Of a DNA stretch of 64,000 nucleotides, positions 25,035 to 34,034 are shown one piece after another (the stretch's first letter is position 1; each line of letters starts with the position of its first letter). The translations under genes were made by a program, and so were the position numbers. Under the pieces are notes generated by a model. That model worked only from the letters and a program-made list of their open reading frames with translations, was not told where the DNA came from and did no database searches. The stretch lies in the NCBI RefSeq assembly GCF_040719375.1, contig NZ_JBFDTP010000002.1, positions 744,001 through 808,000 of the forward strand, in the 5' to 3' direction. This stretch comes from Clostridium sp. AN503. Lineage in GTDB: Bacteria > Bacillota > Clostridia > Lachnospirales > Lachnospiraceae.

Positions 25035-27659
25035 ATGGCAACAAAGTGGGTGTATTTATTCACAGAAGGCGATGCCAGCATGAGGAACCTGTTAGGCGGT
25101 AAAGGTGCAAACTTAGCCGAGATGACCAACTTAGGTCTTCCGGTACCGCAGGGCTTTACCATTACGACAGAGGCCTGTACCCAGTATTACGAGGACGGCA
25201 AGAAGATCAATGACGAGATTATGGGTCAGATCATGGAGCATATCACCAAGATGGAGGAGATCACCGGCAAGAAGTTCGGTGACAAGGAGAATCCGCTCCT
25301 GGTTTCCGTTCGTTCCGGTGCAAGAGCTTCCATGCCGGGCATGATGGATACCATCTTAAACCTGGGCCTGAATGAAGAGGTGGTTGAGGTTCTGGCAGAG
25401 AAGTCCGGCAACCCGCGTTGGGCTTATGACTGCTACAGACGTTTCATCCAGATGTACTCCGATGTTGTTATGGAGGTTGGCAAAAAGTACTTCGAGGAGC
25501 TCATCGACAAGATGAAAGCCGAGAAGGGCATCACTCAGGACGTGGATCTGACCGCAGAGGACTTAAAGGTACTGGCTGACCAGTTCAAGGCTGAGTATAA
25601 GAAGATGATCGGCGAGGATTTCCCGACCGATCCGAAGGAGCAGCTGATGGGCGCGATCAAGGCTGTATTCCGTTCCTGGGACAACCCCCGTGCGAACGTA
25701 TACCGCCGCGACAACGATATCCCGTATTCCTGGGGTACCGCAGTGAACGTTCAGATGATGGCATTCGGCAACATGGGCGAGACCTCCGGAACCGGCGTAG
25801 CATTTACCCGTGACCCGGCTACCGGCGAGAAGAAGCTGATGGGTGAGTTCCTGATGAACGCACAGGGCGAGGACGTGGTTGCAGGTGTCCGCACTCCGCA
25901 GAAGATCGCACAGCTGAAAGAGGTTATGCCGGAAGTTTACGATCAGTTCGTTGCGATCTGCGACAAGCTGGAAGACCATTACAGAGACATGCAGGATATG
26001 GAGTTCACTATCGAGGACCGCAAGCTGTACATGCTTCAGACCCGTAACGGTAAGAGAACTGCCAAGGCTGCTCTTAAGATCGCATGTGACCTGGTTGACG
26101 AGGGAATGATCGACGAGAAGAAGGCTGTCAAGATGATCGATCCGCGTAACTTGGACACCCTGCTGCATCCGCAGTTTGACGCTGCTGCACTGAAGAGCGC
26201 AGAGCCGCTTGCAAAAGCACTGGCTGCATCTCCGGGCGCTGCATGCGGTAAGATCGTATTCACCGCTGAGGACGCAAAAGAGTGGGCTGCAAGAGGTGAG
26301 AAGGTTGTCCTGGTACGTCTTGAGACCTCCCCGGAGGATATCGAGGGTATGAAGGCTGCTCAGGGTATCCTGACTGTCCGCGGCGGTATGACCTCCCACG
26401 CAGCAGTAGTTGCACGCGGCATGGGTACCTGCTGTGTATCCGGCTGCTCCGAGATCACCATGGACGAGGAGAACAAGAAGTTCACCCTGGCAGGCAAAGA
26501 GTTCCACGAGGGCGATGCGCTGTCCTTAGACGGTTCCACCGGTAAGATCTACGATGGCCTGATCCCGACCGTGGACGCTGAGATCGCAGGCGAGCTTGGC
26601 CGTATCATGGACTGGGCTGACAAATACAGAAGACTGAGAGTAAGAACCAACGCAGATACCCCGGCTGACGCAAGGAAGGCAAGAGAGCTGGGCGCAGAGG
26701 GTATCGGCCTTTGCCGTACCGAGCATATGTTCTTCGAGGGCGACAGGATCGATGCATTCCGTGAGATGATCTGTTCTGATACCGTTGAGGAGAGAGAAGC
26801 TGCTCTGGAGAAGATCCTTCCGGTTCAGCAGGGCGACTTCGAGAAGCTTTATGAGGCTTTAGAGGGCAACCCGGTTACCATCCGTTTCTTGGATCCGCCG
26901 TTACATGAGTTCGTTCCGACCGAGGAAGAGGACATCAAGAAGCTGGCTGACGCTCAGGGCAAGACTGTTGATCAGATCAAAGCGATCATCGATTCCCTGC
27001 ATGAGTTCAACCCGATGATGGGCCATCGTGGATGCCGTCTTGCAGTTACCTATCCGGAGATTGCAAGGATGCAGACCAAGGCTGTGATCCGTGCGGCGAT
27101 CAACGTTCAGAAGGCTCACGCTGACTGGAAGGTTTGCCCGGAGATCATGATCCCGCTTATCTGTGACGACAAAGAGCTTAAGGTTGTTAAGAAGATCGTA
27201 GTTGAGACCGCAGACGCTGAGATCGCTGCTGCAGGCATCGACTTAAAGTATGAAGTAGGTACCATGATCGAGATCCCGAGAGCATGTCTGACTGCAGATG
27301 ACATTGCGAAGGACGCTGAGTTCTTCTGCTTCGGAACCAACGATCTGACCCAGATGACCTACGGCTTCTCCCGTGACGACGCAGGTAAGTTCCTGAACGC
27401 TTACTACGACAGCAAGATCTTCGAGAGCGATCCGTTTGCAAAGCTGGATCAGACCGGCGTAGGCAAGCTGATGGAGATGGCGATCAAGCTGGGCAAATCC
27501 GTTCGTCCGGATATGCATGTAGGTATCTGCGGCGAGCACGGCGGCGATCCGACTTCCGTAGAGTTCTGCCACAAGATCGGCCTGGACTATGTGTCCTGTT
27601 CTCCGTTCCGCGTTCCGATCGCGAAACTGGCAGCGGCGCAGGCAGCTCTGGCAGAATAA
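25035..27659 (+). CDS. ppdK: Pyruvate, phosphate dikinase
   Basis: The start is ATG 25035 (MATKWVYLFTEGDASM), nine bases after GGAGG; a longer in-frame TTG start at 24948 has no site. The 874-residue enzyme interconverts pyruvate, ATP and phosphate with phosphoenolpyruvate, AMP and pyrophosphate, and in anaerobes works in PPi-dependent glycolysis. Domains in order: ATP-grasp N-terminal region (LLGGKGANLAEM, VSVRSGARASMPGMMDT), the swivelling His domain with GGMTSHAAVVARGMG (phosphorylated His), and the C-terminal PEP/pyruvate TIM barrel (LCRTEHMFF, MGHRGCRL, FGTNDLTQMTYGFSRDD, GICGEHGGDP). Codon bias is strong, as expected of an abundant protein. Confidence 0.98.
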   Translation: MATKWVYLFTEGDASMRNLLGGKGANLAEMTNLGLPVPQGFTITTEACTQYYEDGKKINDEIMGQIMEHITKMEEITGKKFGDKENPLLVSVRSGARASMPGMMDTILNLGLNEEVVEVLAEKSGNPRWAYDCYRRFIQMYSDVVMEVGKKYFEELIDKMKAEKGITQDVDLTAEDLKVLADQFKAEYKKMIGEDFPTDPKEQLMGAIKAVFRSWDNPRANVYRRDNDIPYSWGTAVNVQMMAFGNMGETSGTGVAFTRDPATGEKKLMGEFLMNAQGEDVVAGVRTPQKIAQLKEVMPEVYDQFVAICDKLEDHYRDMQDMEFTIEDRKLYMLQTRNGKRTAKAALKIACDLVDEGMIDEKKAVKMIDPRNLDTLLHPQFDAAALKSAEPLAKALAASPGAACGKIVFTAEDAKEWAARGEKVVLVRLETSPEDIEGMKAAQGILTVRGGMTSHAAVVARGMGTCCVSGCSEITMDEENKKFTLAGKEFHEGDALSLDGSTGKIYDGLIPTVDAEIAGELGRIMDWADKYRRLRVRTNADTPADARKARELGAEGIGLCRTEHMFFEGDRIDAFREMICSDTVEEREAALEKILPVQQGDFEKLYEALEGNPVTIRFLDPPLHEFVPTEEEDIKKLADAQGKTVDQIKAIIDSLHEFNPMMGHRGCRLAVTYPEIARMQTKAVIRAAINVQKAHADWKVCPEIMIPLICDDKELKVVKKIVVETADAEIAAAGIDLKYEVGTMIEIPRACLTADDIAKDAEFFCFGTNDLTQMTYGFSRDDAGKFLNAYYDSKIFESDPFAKLDQTGVGKLMEMAIKLGKSVRPDMHVGICGEHGGDPTSVEFCHKIGLDYVSCSPFRVPIAKLAAAQAALAE

Positions 27660-27692
27660 GCTTGATTAATAGAATAACAGTATCTTTTATGG

Positions 27693-27720
27693 GGCCCCGG
27701 CGTTTCGCCGGGGCCTTTTT
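27693..27720 (+). terminator. Terminator after ppdK
   Basis: A perfect 10-bp G+C stem, GGCCCCGGCG (27693-27702) with CGCCGGGGCC (27706-27715), a TTT loop and a run of five T. Confidence 0.95.
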
Positions 27721-27789
27721 ATATTGCCATGGGGATACTCTGTGGGGCAAGACGGGGATGATCTTAAGGGGGGTCATGTGTGAAAAACA

Positions 27790-27818
27790 TTGCTATTCGC
27801 ATGTTAAAAATGTATAAT
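27790..27818 (+). promoter_or_regulatory. Promoter of the Fic gene
   Basis: TTGCTA (27790-27795), exactly 17 nt, and a consensus TATAAT (27813-27818). The leader to the GTG start is about 100 nt. Confidence 0.75.
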
Positions 27819-27925
27819 GATGACAGTAGAATGTATGGAAATAGTTTGAAGCAGACACTGACAGGATATGAGAGGCCGATTGTCCGCAGAGAAATGATTG
27901 CCTTAACGGCAGGGAGTATAGAACA

Positions 27926-28942
27926 GTGATATTTTTATCTGATTTAAAGGGACTTAACAATACCATATTGTGCTTTGACGAGAAAAAGCTCCAGGATAAA
28001 CTGTCCTTATGCAGAGAATATCTGGATAAAAGCGCAGATTATGAGCTGGAGACAGATACAGTCCTTTTGGATTCGTTTCACTCAGCCACCATTGAAGGGG
28101 CAAGGACCACCATAGAGAGCGTCAGGAGATCCCTGCGCGATCCTAAAAGTAAGAGTGACAGAATGGTAGTCAACAATATGAACGCGCTAAATCTGATCTA
28201 TTCCGGATATCCTGTCTCTGATCAGAGCCTGCGTACACTCTGGGAGACTGTCGTCAAAGATGTCTGTGAAAATGAGCGGTTAAAGGGAGTGAAATACAGG
28301 TCAGGAAATGTTACGATATCTTCCTATGAGAGAGTCATTCATACACCGGCGCCTTATAAGAAGATAGAGAGCTACATGGCCGGATTATTCCAATTCATGG
28401 ATCGCCGGGATTTGGATGCCATATACAAAGCGATCATTGTCCATTTTTATTTTGTGTATATCCATCCCTATTGTGACGGCAATGGTCGGACAGCAAGGAT
28501 TCTGCAGAACTACAGCCTGTTTCAGGCGGGGTATCCGGGCGTCAGGAGAATCCGTATATCTCAGGCAATCAATTTCCACCTGGGCGGCTATTATAAGTCC
28601 CTGGAACTGTCGGAAGTCCCGTCAGTTCTGGATAATCAGGTGACGCTTAACCTAACAATATTTATGGATTACATGCTGGACCGCATCATAGAAGCCTGCC
28701 GATCCGCAGAAAAAAAACAGGATCATCTGTCAGCGCTTGAGAAAAAGCTGTTGATAAGAATGTCCAGACGGGGAATCGGCGCGGAGATCACGGTGACTGC
28801 GGCGGCGGGGATCCTGGGCATCAGCGACGGATATGCGCGAAAAATCCTGAATGGGCTCAGTAAAAAGGAATATCTGTTTAAAACAAAGATAGAAGGAAAA
28901 AACAAGAATCTCTACAGGTTGTTGGTTTTAATTTCAGAGTAG
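27926..28942 (+). CDS. Fic family AMP-transferase-like protein with N-terminal inhibitory motif
   Basis: The 338-residue protein begins at GTG 27926. The Fic motif HPYCDGNGRTAR (residues 180-191) is complete, including the catalytic His, so NMP transfer (usually AMP, to a protein hydroxyl) is plausible. At residues 53-58 it has S-A-T-I-E-G, matching the inhibitory helix motif [S/T]xxxE[G/N] placed N-terminal to the Fic core (class II), whose Glu blocks ATP binding. A C-terminal winged-helix-like part follows (residues about 265-338, with ITVTAAAGILGISDGYARKI). This matches the Fic/DUF4172-like HTH architecture. No separate antitoxin is needed or seen. The target is unknown. Confidence 0.88.
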   Translation: MIFLSDLKGLNNTILCFDEKKLQDKLSLCREYLDKSADYELETDTVLLDSFHSATIEGARTTIESVRRSLRDPKSKSDRMVVNNMNALNLIYSGYPVSDQSLRTLWETVVKDVCENERLKGVKYRSGNVTISSYERVIHTPAPYKKIESYMAGLFQFMDRRDLDAIYKAIIVHFYFVYIHPYCDGNGRTARILQNYSLFQAGYPGVRRIRISQAINFHLGGYYKSLELSEVPSVLDNQVTLNLTIFMDYMLDRIIEACRSAEKKQDHLSALEKKLLIRMSRRGIGAEITVTAAAGILGISDGYARKILNGLSKKEYLFKTKIEGKNKNLYRLLVLISE

Positions 28943-28954
28943 GGGAGGAGAAGA

Positions 28955-30706
28955 ATGAAGAAAAGCAGGTTATATAGAATCGTGGCAACGGTATTGATTG
29001 CCCAACTGCTGTCGGTTCCATCGATATCAGCAATGGCGGAGTCCGGTCTGCCCGAATTGAAGCCAGAGTTTATAACAAGAAGCATCACGGATCTGTCGGC
29101 TGCTGGTGTCCAGACAGATTCCGATAATCTGATACCGGATGAAGACCAGAGTGTACTAGAGACAGAACCGGGGACAGACCTGGAGCCAGAGACAGACGCG
29201 GAGATAGAACCGGAGACAGACCCAGAAGCAGAAATAGAAGAAGACCTGGAGACAGATATGGAGATCGTCTCAGACATCCTGGAAGAACAGGTGATTTCGG
29301 CATCTGGCCGTGCAGCCTCTTATAAAGGCGGCGATGGTCTGGAGTTTGCCAGCAGTTCCTCCGCACGTGTGGAGTACACCGTTGATGGTGATGCCAGGGA
29401 CAGTATATCGTTCTATATGGAGCGTGACCCCGCAACCAATCAAGCAGATCTTCCTGAGCCTGTGGTGCTCCGGTTTGAGCAGGTGGCCGGCGAGGTGGAT
29501 TTTGGGGAGATCAGGGTCAGCGCAGGAATCCCGAAATCGCCTTATGGTCCGTCGGATGGCCTGAATACGAATGAGATCACAAGAGTACGGATCGAACCGG
29601 CGTCCGGATATTTAAAGGCCGGTGAGAGCCTGGAGTTTCAGGTTTATTTTGTGGATCAGGCAGTAGCGGACGGAAAAGAGAATGTGAATAACAACGGCAG
29701 GATGCATTTCCTCACAATATCCGGAGCGGGAATAGAAAAGGATATCCCGGTCTATTATGGTGCGGACGGGCTTTATACCGAGTACAGCGCCGATTCAGTG
29801 GGGCAGTATGAAGGGACTCCGTTTAAGGATGCGGATACCGGGGCGGTATACAGGCTGGTCGGCCATGTGAAACTGAATGAAGAGGATGCGCCCACAGTCA
29901 CGATCCGCCACCAGTTTGGCGTTTATACAGACATGATGGCGGGGACAGACGCCCAGGGGAACCCGATCCCTCTGCGGATCAGCCGCTTAAAGCTGAACCC
30001 GGATGGGAATTTCACATTCACAAACGGTTCTTATGAGCGAACACCCCAGATGGATGAGCATGGAATGATAACGATCTCCATTAAATTCAAGGAGGATGTG
30101 TTCAAAAAGATCAGACGGCAGGCTGAGCGGGATAAAAAAATGCTGTTGAACTATGTTCTTCTGACAGATCTGGTCATGGAATATAATGACGGTTATCTGG
30201 CTGGCGGAAACATAAATACTCTGCCGCTGGTATATGCGGTAAGCTATATTCCTCCTTCAAACAACCGGCCCAGCGGCGGAGGCGGAGGAGGAGGTGGTGG
30301 TGGCGGTGGTTCCAGTTCGGGATCAGGCGCCAGTGTCTCAGGCTCTGTTGTGGGACCGGGGATGGCTCCGCGCGTGACGAACGCTTCTTCTGAAGATATC
30401 GGCTGGGTACAGAAGGACGGTCTCTGGTATTACATGAATGCTGCCAATGCGCCGGTGACAGACTGGCTGCTGGGTACGGACGGGCGCTGGTATTTCCTGG
30501 ATGCAGCCGGCGTCATGAAGACTGGATGGCTGTCTCTTGGCAGCAAGTGGTATTTCTTGAACGGCGATGGGGCCATGGCGATTGGCTGGGTGCAGGGAGC
30601 CGATGGGAAATGGTATTATCTGAATCAGGATGGAAGCATGGCGGTGAACACCACGACCCCGGATGGTTACGCGGTGGATCAGGATGGTGTTTGGCAGTCT
30701 GTTTAG
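28955..30706 (+). CDS. Secreted cell-wall-binding repeat protein
   Basis: The 583-residue protein starts at ATG 28955 behind GGGGAGGAG. It has a signal peptide (MKKSRLYRIVATVLIAQLLS, cleavage probably after SISAMA), a Glu/Asp/Thr/Pro-rich stretch at about residues 60-110 made of EPETD-like repeats, a long domain of unknown function (about 120-430), a run of about 11 Gly followed by Ser/Gly, and C-terminal choline-binding-like repeats (GWVQKDGLWYYMN, DGRWYFLDAAGVMKTGW, GSKWYFLNGDGAMAIGW, DGKWYYLNQDGSMA). These repeats anchor proteins to the wall non-covalently. The end, NTTTPDGYAVDQDGVW, is nearly the same as that of the carboxypeptidase at 53.9 kb. It is 12 bases after the Fic gene, so the two may be cotranscribed. 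Confidence 0.85.
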   Translation: MKKSRLYRIVATVLIAQLLSVPSISAMAESGLPELKPEFITRSITDLSAAGVQTDSDNLIPDEDQSVLETEPGTDLEPETDAEIEPETDPEAEIEEDLETDMEIVSDILEEQVISASGRAASYKGGDGLEFASSSSARVEYTVDGDARDSISFYMERDPATNQADLPEPVVLRFEQVAGEVDFGEIRVSAGIPKSPYGPSDGLNTNEITRVRIEPASGYLKAGESLEFQVYFVDQAVADGKENVNNNGRMHFLTISGAGIEKDIPVYYGADGLYTEYSADSVGQYEGTPFKDADTGAVYRLVGHVKLNEEDAPTVTIRHQFGVYTDMMAGTDAQGNPIPLRISRLKLNPDGNFTFTNGSYERTPQMDEHGMITISIKFKEDVFKKIRRQAERDKKMLLNYVLLTDLVMEYNDGYLAGGNINTLPLVYAVSYIPPSNNRPSGGGGGGGGGGGGSSSGSGASVSGSVVGPGMAPRVTNASSEDIGWVQKDGLWYYMNAANAPVTDWLLGTDGRWYFLDAAGVMKTGWLSLGSKWYFLNGDGAMAIGWVQGADGKWYYLNQDGSMAVNTTTPDGYAVDQDGVWQSV

Positions 30707-30713
30707 AGAAATG

Positions 30714-30746
30714 AGTGGATATCTTCAAAGGTATCCACTTCTTTTT
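30714..30746 (+). terminator. Terminator after the cell-wall-binding protein gene
   Basis: AGTGGATA (30714-30721) pairs with TATCCACT (30732-30739), followed by TCTTTTT. Confidence 0.85.
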
Positions 30747-30780
30747 AGCAGCCCAGGCTGCGTCGGTAATGAAAAAGGGG

Positions 30781-30809
30781 TTGTTTATCTTTTCAAAAAA
30801 TAGTACAAT
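30781..30809 (+). promoter_or_regulatory. Promoter of bioY
   Basis: TTGTTT (30781-30786), 17 nt and TACAAT (30804-30809). No BirA-like operator or riboswitch was recognised. Confidence 0.6.
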
Positions 30810-30868
30810 TATAGCAAGTGACAGATAAGACATACAGAAAAGCGTTTAGACAGAGAGGGAAGTTACAT

Positions 30869-31471
30869 ATGAGACAGGAGCATGGGATGGCGGTGAAGAG
30901 ACGGGGAATGACAAAGGATCTGGCGGTTTGCGGTTTGTTTGCGTCCCTGATTGCGGTTGGAGCATTTATTAAGATTGTCATCCCGGTTGGAGTGGATACC
31001 ATGAACTTTACCCTTCAGTGGCTTTTTGTGATGCTGGCGGGGCTGCTTTTGGGTTCGAAGAAAGGTTTTTTGAGCGTATTTACCTATCTAATCATTGGCC
31101 TGGTGGGGTTCCCGGTCTTTGCCCGTGGCGGCGGTCCGGCGTACTTGATCCGTCCGACCTTTGGCTTCCTTCTGGGATTTGCGCTGGCGGCATATGCCAT
31201 CGGCAGGGTCTGCGAGTGGATGCACACCTCAAAACCAGGAGCCTGGTTGTTTGCGGTGACGGTGGGGTATGTGGTCTATTATGGGATGGGGATCTTATAT
31301 TTTTATTTTATCACTCACATTGTTGTTGTGACTCCTAATACGGTAGGCTGGGCGGCGATCTTCATGATATATTGTCTGCCTACGATGCTGCCGGATTATA
31401 TGCTCTGTGTACTGGCAGTCATGGTGGCCGGGCGGCTTAAGCCGGTGGTGTCACGGATTATGGAATCATAA
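30869..31471 (+). CDS. bioY: Biotin transporter BioY (ECF substrate-binding subunit)
   Basis: I place the start at ATG 30869, nine bases after AGAGGGA; a GTG at 30818 would add 17 charged residues. The 200-residue membrane protein has about six hydrophobic segments and the BioY pattern: LFASLIAVGAFIKI, FTLQWLFVMLAGLLLGSKKG, YLIIGLVGFPVFARGGGPAYL and RPTFGFLLGFALAAY. BioY takes up biotin either with the shared ECF ATPases and T subunit or, in some bacteria, alone. No ECF energising genes lie nearby, which is normal for group II ECF systems of Firmicutes. It has its own promoter and no biotin synthesis genes adjoin it. Confidence 0.9.
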   Translation: MRQEHGMAVKRRGMTKDLAVCGLFASLIAVGAFIKIVIPVGVDTMNFTLQWLFVMLAGLLLGSKKGFLSVFTYLIIGLVGFPVFARGGGPAYLIRPTFGFLLGFALAAYAIGRVCEWMHTSKPGAWLFAVTVGYVVYYGMGILYFYFITHIVVVTPNTVGWAAIFMIYCLPTMLPDYMLCVLAVMVAGRLKPVVSRIMES

Positions 31472-31693
31472 GATATGAGTGAATGTAACATGCAATACAG
31501 GTACATGGGAATCGGCAAAGCCCGGTTTTCCCGTGTGCGCTGTTTGAGAAAAGTCTGATTTTATCTGGGAATTTCAAGGTTTACCGAGGGGAGCCATTCC
31601 TGAGGCTCGTGATCATTATAACAATCCACGGAAGGCATGGAAATAGGCAGAAAAGCAATAAGCAGGTAATAACAAGGAGAATACAGTGATTTT

Positions 31694-33550
31694 ATGGAAA
31701 AATACAGGGATAAATATGAAGTATTAAAACAATTTTTTGGTTACGACAGTTTTCGGGAGGGGCAGGAGACTTTGATCGACAGTATTCTCCAGGGTCGGGA
31801 CACCATGGGGATCATGCCCACCGGTTCCGGGAAGTCGCTGTGCTATCAGATACCGGCCTTAATGATGGATGGGGTCACCCTGGTGATCTCTCCGCTGATC
31901 TCCCTGATGAAGGACCAGGTGACGGCGCTGAACCAGGCGGGGATCCACGCGGCATTTTTAAACAGCACGCTGACCATGACGCAGTATACGAAGGCTCTTG
32001 CCTATGCAAAGGAGGGCCGGTATCCGATCATCTATGTGGCGCCTGAACGGCTGGCTACCGATGGGTTCCTGGACTTTGCCTTACATACGAAGATATCCAT
32101 GGTAGCGGTGGATGAGGCCCACTGTGTTTCCCAGTGGGGACAGGATTTCAGGCCCAGCTATCTAAAGATCGTGGAATTTATCCATAAACTGCCAAAACGG
32201 CCTGTGATCAGTGCTTTTACGGCGACGGCCACAAAAGAGGTGAAGGAGGATATTATCGATATCCTGATGCTTGAGGAGCCTACCGTGGTGTCCACCGGGT
32301 ACGACCGCCCCAATCTGTATATGGGGGTGCAGTCCCCAAAGGATAAGTACGCAGCCCTTAAGAATTTTGTCGAGACCCATCCTGGGCAGTGCGGGATCGT
32401 GTACTGCCTGACCAGAAAGCTGGTGGAGGAGGTAAGCGGCAGGTTGAAGGCAGATGGATTTTCCGTTACCCGGTATCATGCGGGGTTAAGTGATGCGGAA
32501 CGGAAACAGAACCAGGAGGATTTCATTTATGACCGTTCTCTGATCATGATCGCAACCAATGCGTTCGGAATGGGAATTGACAAGTCGAACGTCCGGTTTG
32601 TGATCCACTACAACATGCCGCGCAGCCCGGAAGCGTTTTACCAGGAGATTGGGCGGTGCAGCCGTGACGGGGAGCCGGGCGAGTGTATCCTGTTCTACAG
32701 CGGGCAGGATGTGATCACGAACCAGTTTTTTATAGACAATAACCAGGACAACCAGGAGCTTGACGCGCTGACCCGTCAGATCGTCATGGAGCGGGACCGG
32801 GAGCGGCTGAGGAAAATGACCTTCTACTGTTTCACCAACGAATGCCTCCGGGACTATATCCTGCGGTATTTCGGGGAGTACGGCTCCAATTACTGCGGGA
32901 ACTGCCAGAACTGCATCACCCAGTTTGAGACGGTAGATGTGACGGAGAGCGCCAGGGCGCTGATCGGCTGTGTGTCTGCCTGCCGCCAGCGGTACGGGGT
33001 CAATGTGATCTTAGATACGGTGCACGGGGCGAATACCGCCAAGATCCGCCAGTACCGCATGGATGAGAACCCCTTTTACGGGGCGCTGTCTAAGGTTCCA
33101 ACTTATAGGCTGCGGCAGATTATGAATCATCTGCTTCTGAAGGAATTTTTATCTATTACCAATGATGAATATGCGATCGTGAAGCTGACAGAGCATTCCG
33201 ACCAGGTCCTTAAAACGGAGGAACCGGTTGTGATGAAGATGGCAAAGGAGCAGGAGCACGCGGCGAAGGGGAAGCCGGAGAAGAAATCCAGGAAAAGCAA
33301 GGGCGTGGAGGTCTCTCTGTCCGAGAGCGAGGAGGCGTTGTTTGACAGGCTTCGGACGCTCCGCATGGAGATCGCAAGAGAGGCGAAGGTGCCGCCGTAT
33401 ATTGTATTTTCCGACAAGACTCTGGTGCATATGTGCAGGGTGAAGCCGGGGACCAGGGCGGAGATGCTGACGGTGTCCGGCGTCGGGGAGTTTAAGTTTG
33501 AGAAATATGGGGAACAGTTTTTGGAGCTTTTGAAAAATTATGATGAGTAA
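31694..33550 (+). CDS. recQ: ATP-dependent DNA helicase RecQ
   Basis: The 618-residue superfamily 2 helicase unwinds DNA 3' to 5' in recombination and fork repair. Helicase motifs in order: I MPTGSGKSLCYQIPA, II VDEAHCVSQWGQDFRPSY (DEAH), III SAFTATAT, then VYCLTRK, and VI QEIGRCSRDGEPG. A zinc-binding RecQ C-terminal region follows with four Cys (FTNECLRD, then YCGNCQNC), a winged helix, and an HRDC domain at about 545-615. Length and domain set are complete. The start at ATG 31694 lies 13 bases after AAGGAGA. The upstream stretch 31472-31693 shows no feature. Confidence 0.92.
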   Translation: MEKYRDKYEVLKQFFGYDSFREGQETLIDSILQGRDTMGIMPTGSGKSLCYQIPALMMDGVTLVISPLISLMKDQVTALNQAGIHAAFLNSTLTMTQYTKALAYAKEGRYPIIYVAPERLATDGFLDFALHTKISMVAVDEAHCVSQWGQDFRPSYLKIVEFIHKLPKRPVISAFTATATKEVKEDIIDILMLEEPTVVSTGYDRPNLYMGVQSPKDKYAALKNFVETHPGQCGIVYCLTRKLVEEVSGRLKADGFSVTRYHAGLSDAERKQNQEDFIYDRSLIMIATNAFGMGIDKSNVRFVIHYNMPRSPEAFYQEIGRCSRDGEPGECILFYSGQDVITNQFFIDNNQDNQELDALTRQIVMERDRERLRKMTFYCFTNECLRDYILRYFGEYGSNYCGNCQNCITQFETVDVTESARALIGCVSACRQRYGVNVILDTVHGANTAKIRQYRMDENPFYGALSKVPTYRLRQIMNHLLLKEFLSITNDEYAIVKLTEHSDQVLKTEEPVVMKMAKEQEHAAKGKPEKKSRKSKGVEVSLSESEEALFDRLRTLRMEIAREAKVPPYIVFSDKTLVHMCRVKPGTRAEMLTVSGVGEFKFEKYGEQFLELLKNYDE

Positions 33551-33560
33551 GGGGAAGGCT

Positions 33561-33995
33561 ATGGTTGAGGTGAGGTTCTATGACCAGGCAGATGATGAGC
33601 TTCTCAAGTTTGCGGTCCTGATCGCGAGGTCCGGCGGCAAGTGGGTATTTTGCAGGCATAGGGACCGCAGTACCCTTGAGTTTCCCGGCGGACACCGGGA
33701 AGCGGGGGAGGATATTGCAGAGACCGCCAGGAGAGAGTTGATGGAGGAGACCGGAGCGGCATCTTTTTCCATAAGCCCGATCTGTGTATATTCGGTAACC
33801 CGGAGTGCGGAGGCAGGAGAGACCGTGGAAGAGACCTTCGGCATGTTGTATGCTGCGGAGGTGGAGTCTTTTGAGGCGGAGCTGCACAGCGAGATCGAGG
33901 AGATCTATCTTCAGGATGAGCTGCCGGATAACTGGACTTATCCCCAGATCCAGCCGAAGCTTTTAGAGGAAGCAAAACGCAGGGGCTTTTTATAA
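33561..33995 (+). CDS. Nudix hydrolase
   Basis: The Nudix box GGHREAGEDIAETARRELMEETG is complete (quoted here in its two parts GGHREAGEDIAET and ARRELMEETGA) and fits GX5EX7REUXEEXGU, the site that binds divalent metal and hydrolyses nucleoside diphosphates linked to another group. The chosen start, ATG 33561, gives 144 residues (MVEVRFYDQADDE); an ATG at 33540 overlaps the end of recQ and would add seven residues. The substrate cannot be told; nucleotide sanitation such as 8-oxo-dGTP removal is one possibility, in keeping with the neighbouring recQ. Confidence 0.85.
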   Translation: MVEVRFYDQADDELLKFAVLIARSGGKWVFCRHRDRSTLEFPGGHREAGEDIAETARRELMEETGAASFSISPICVYSVTRSAEAGETVEETFGMLYAAEVESFEAELHSEIEEIYLQDELPDNWTYPQIQPKLLEEAKRRGFL

Positions 33996-34034
33996 AAAGT
34001 CATTCTTGCGGGAAAAAGGAGTAAAACAGCAGCT

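Noticed and set aside
25563..26507. Long minus-strand frame of 314 codons inside ppdK
   Set aside because: It lies antisense to a highly conserved, codon-biased gene, has no ribosome binding site and gives a Leu/Cys/His-rich product without family features.
30747..30868. Biotin operator or riboswitch before bioY
   Set aside because: Only an ordinary promoter is seen; no BirA-type palindrome or structured leader could be found.
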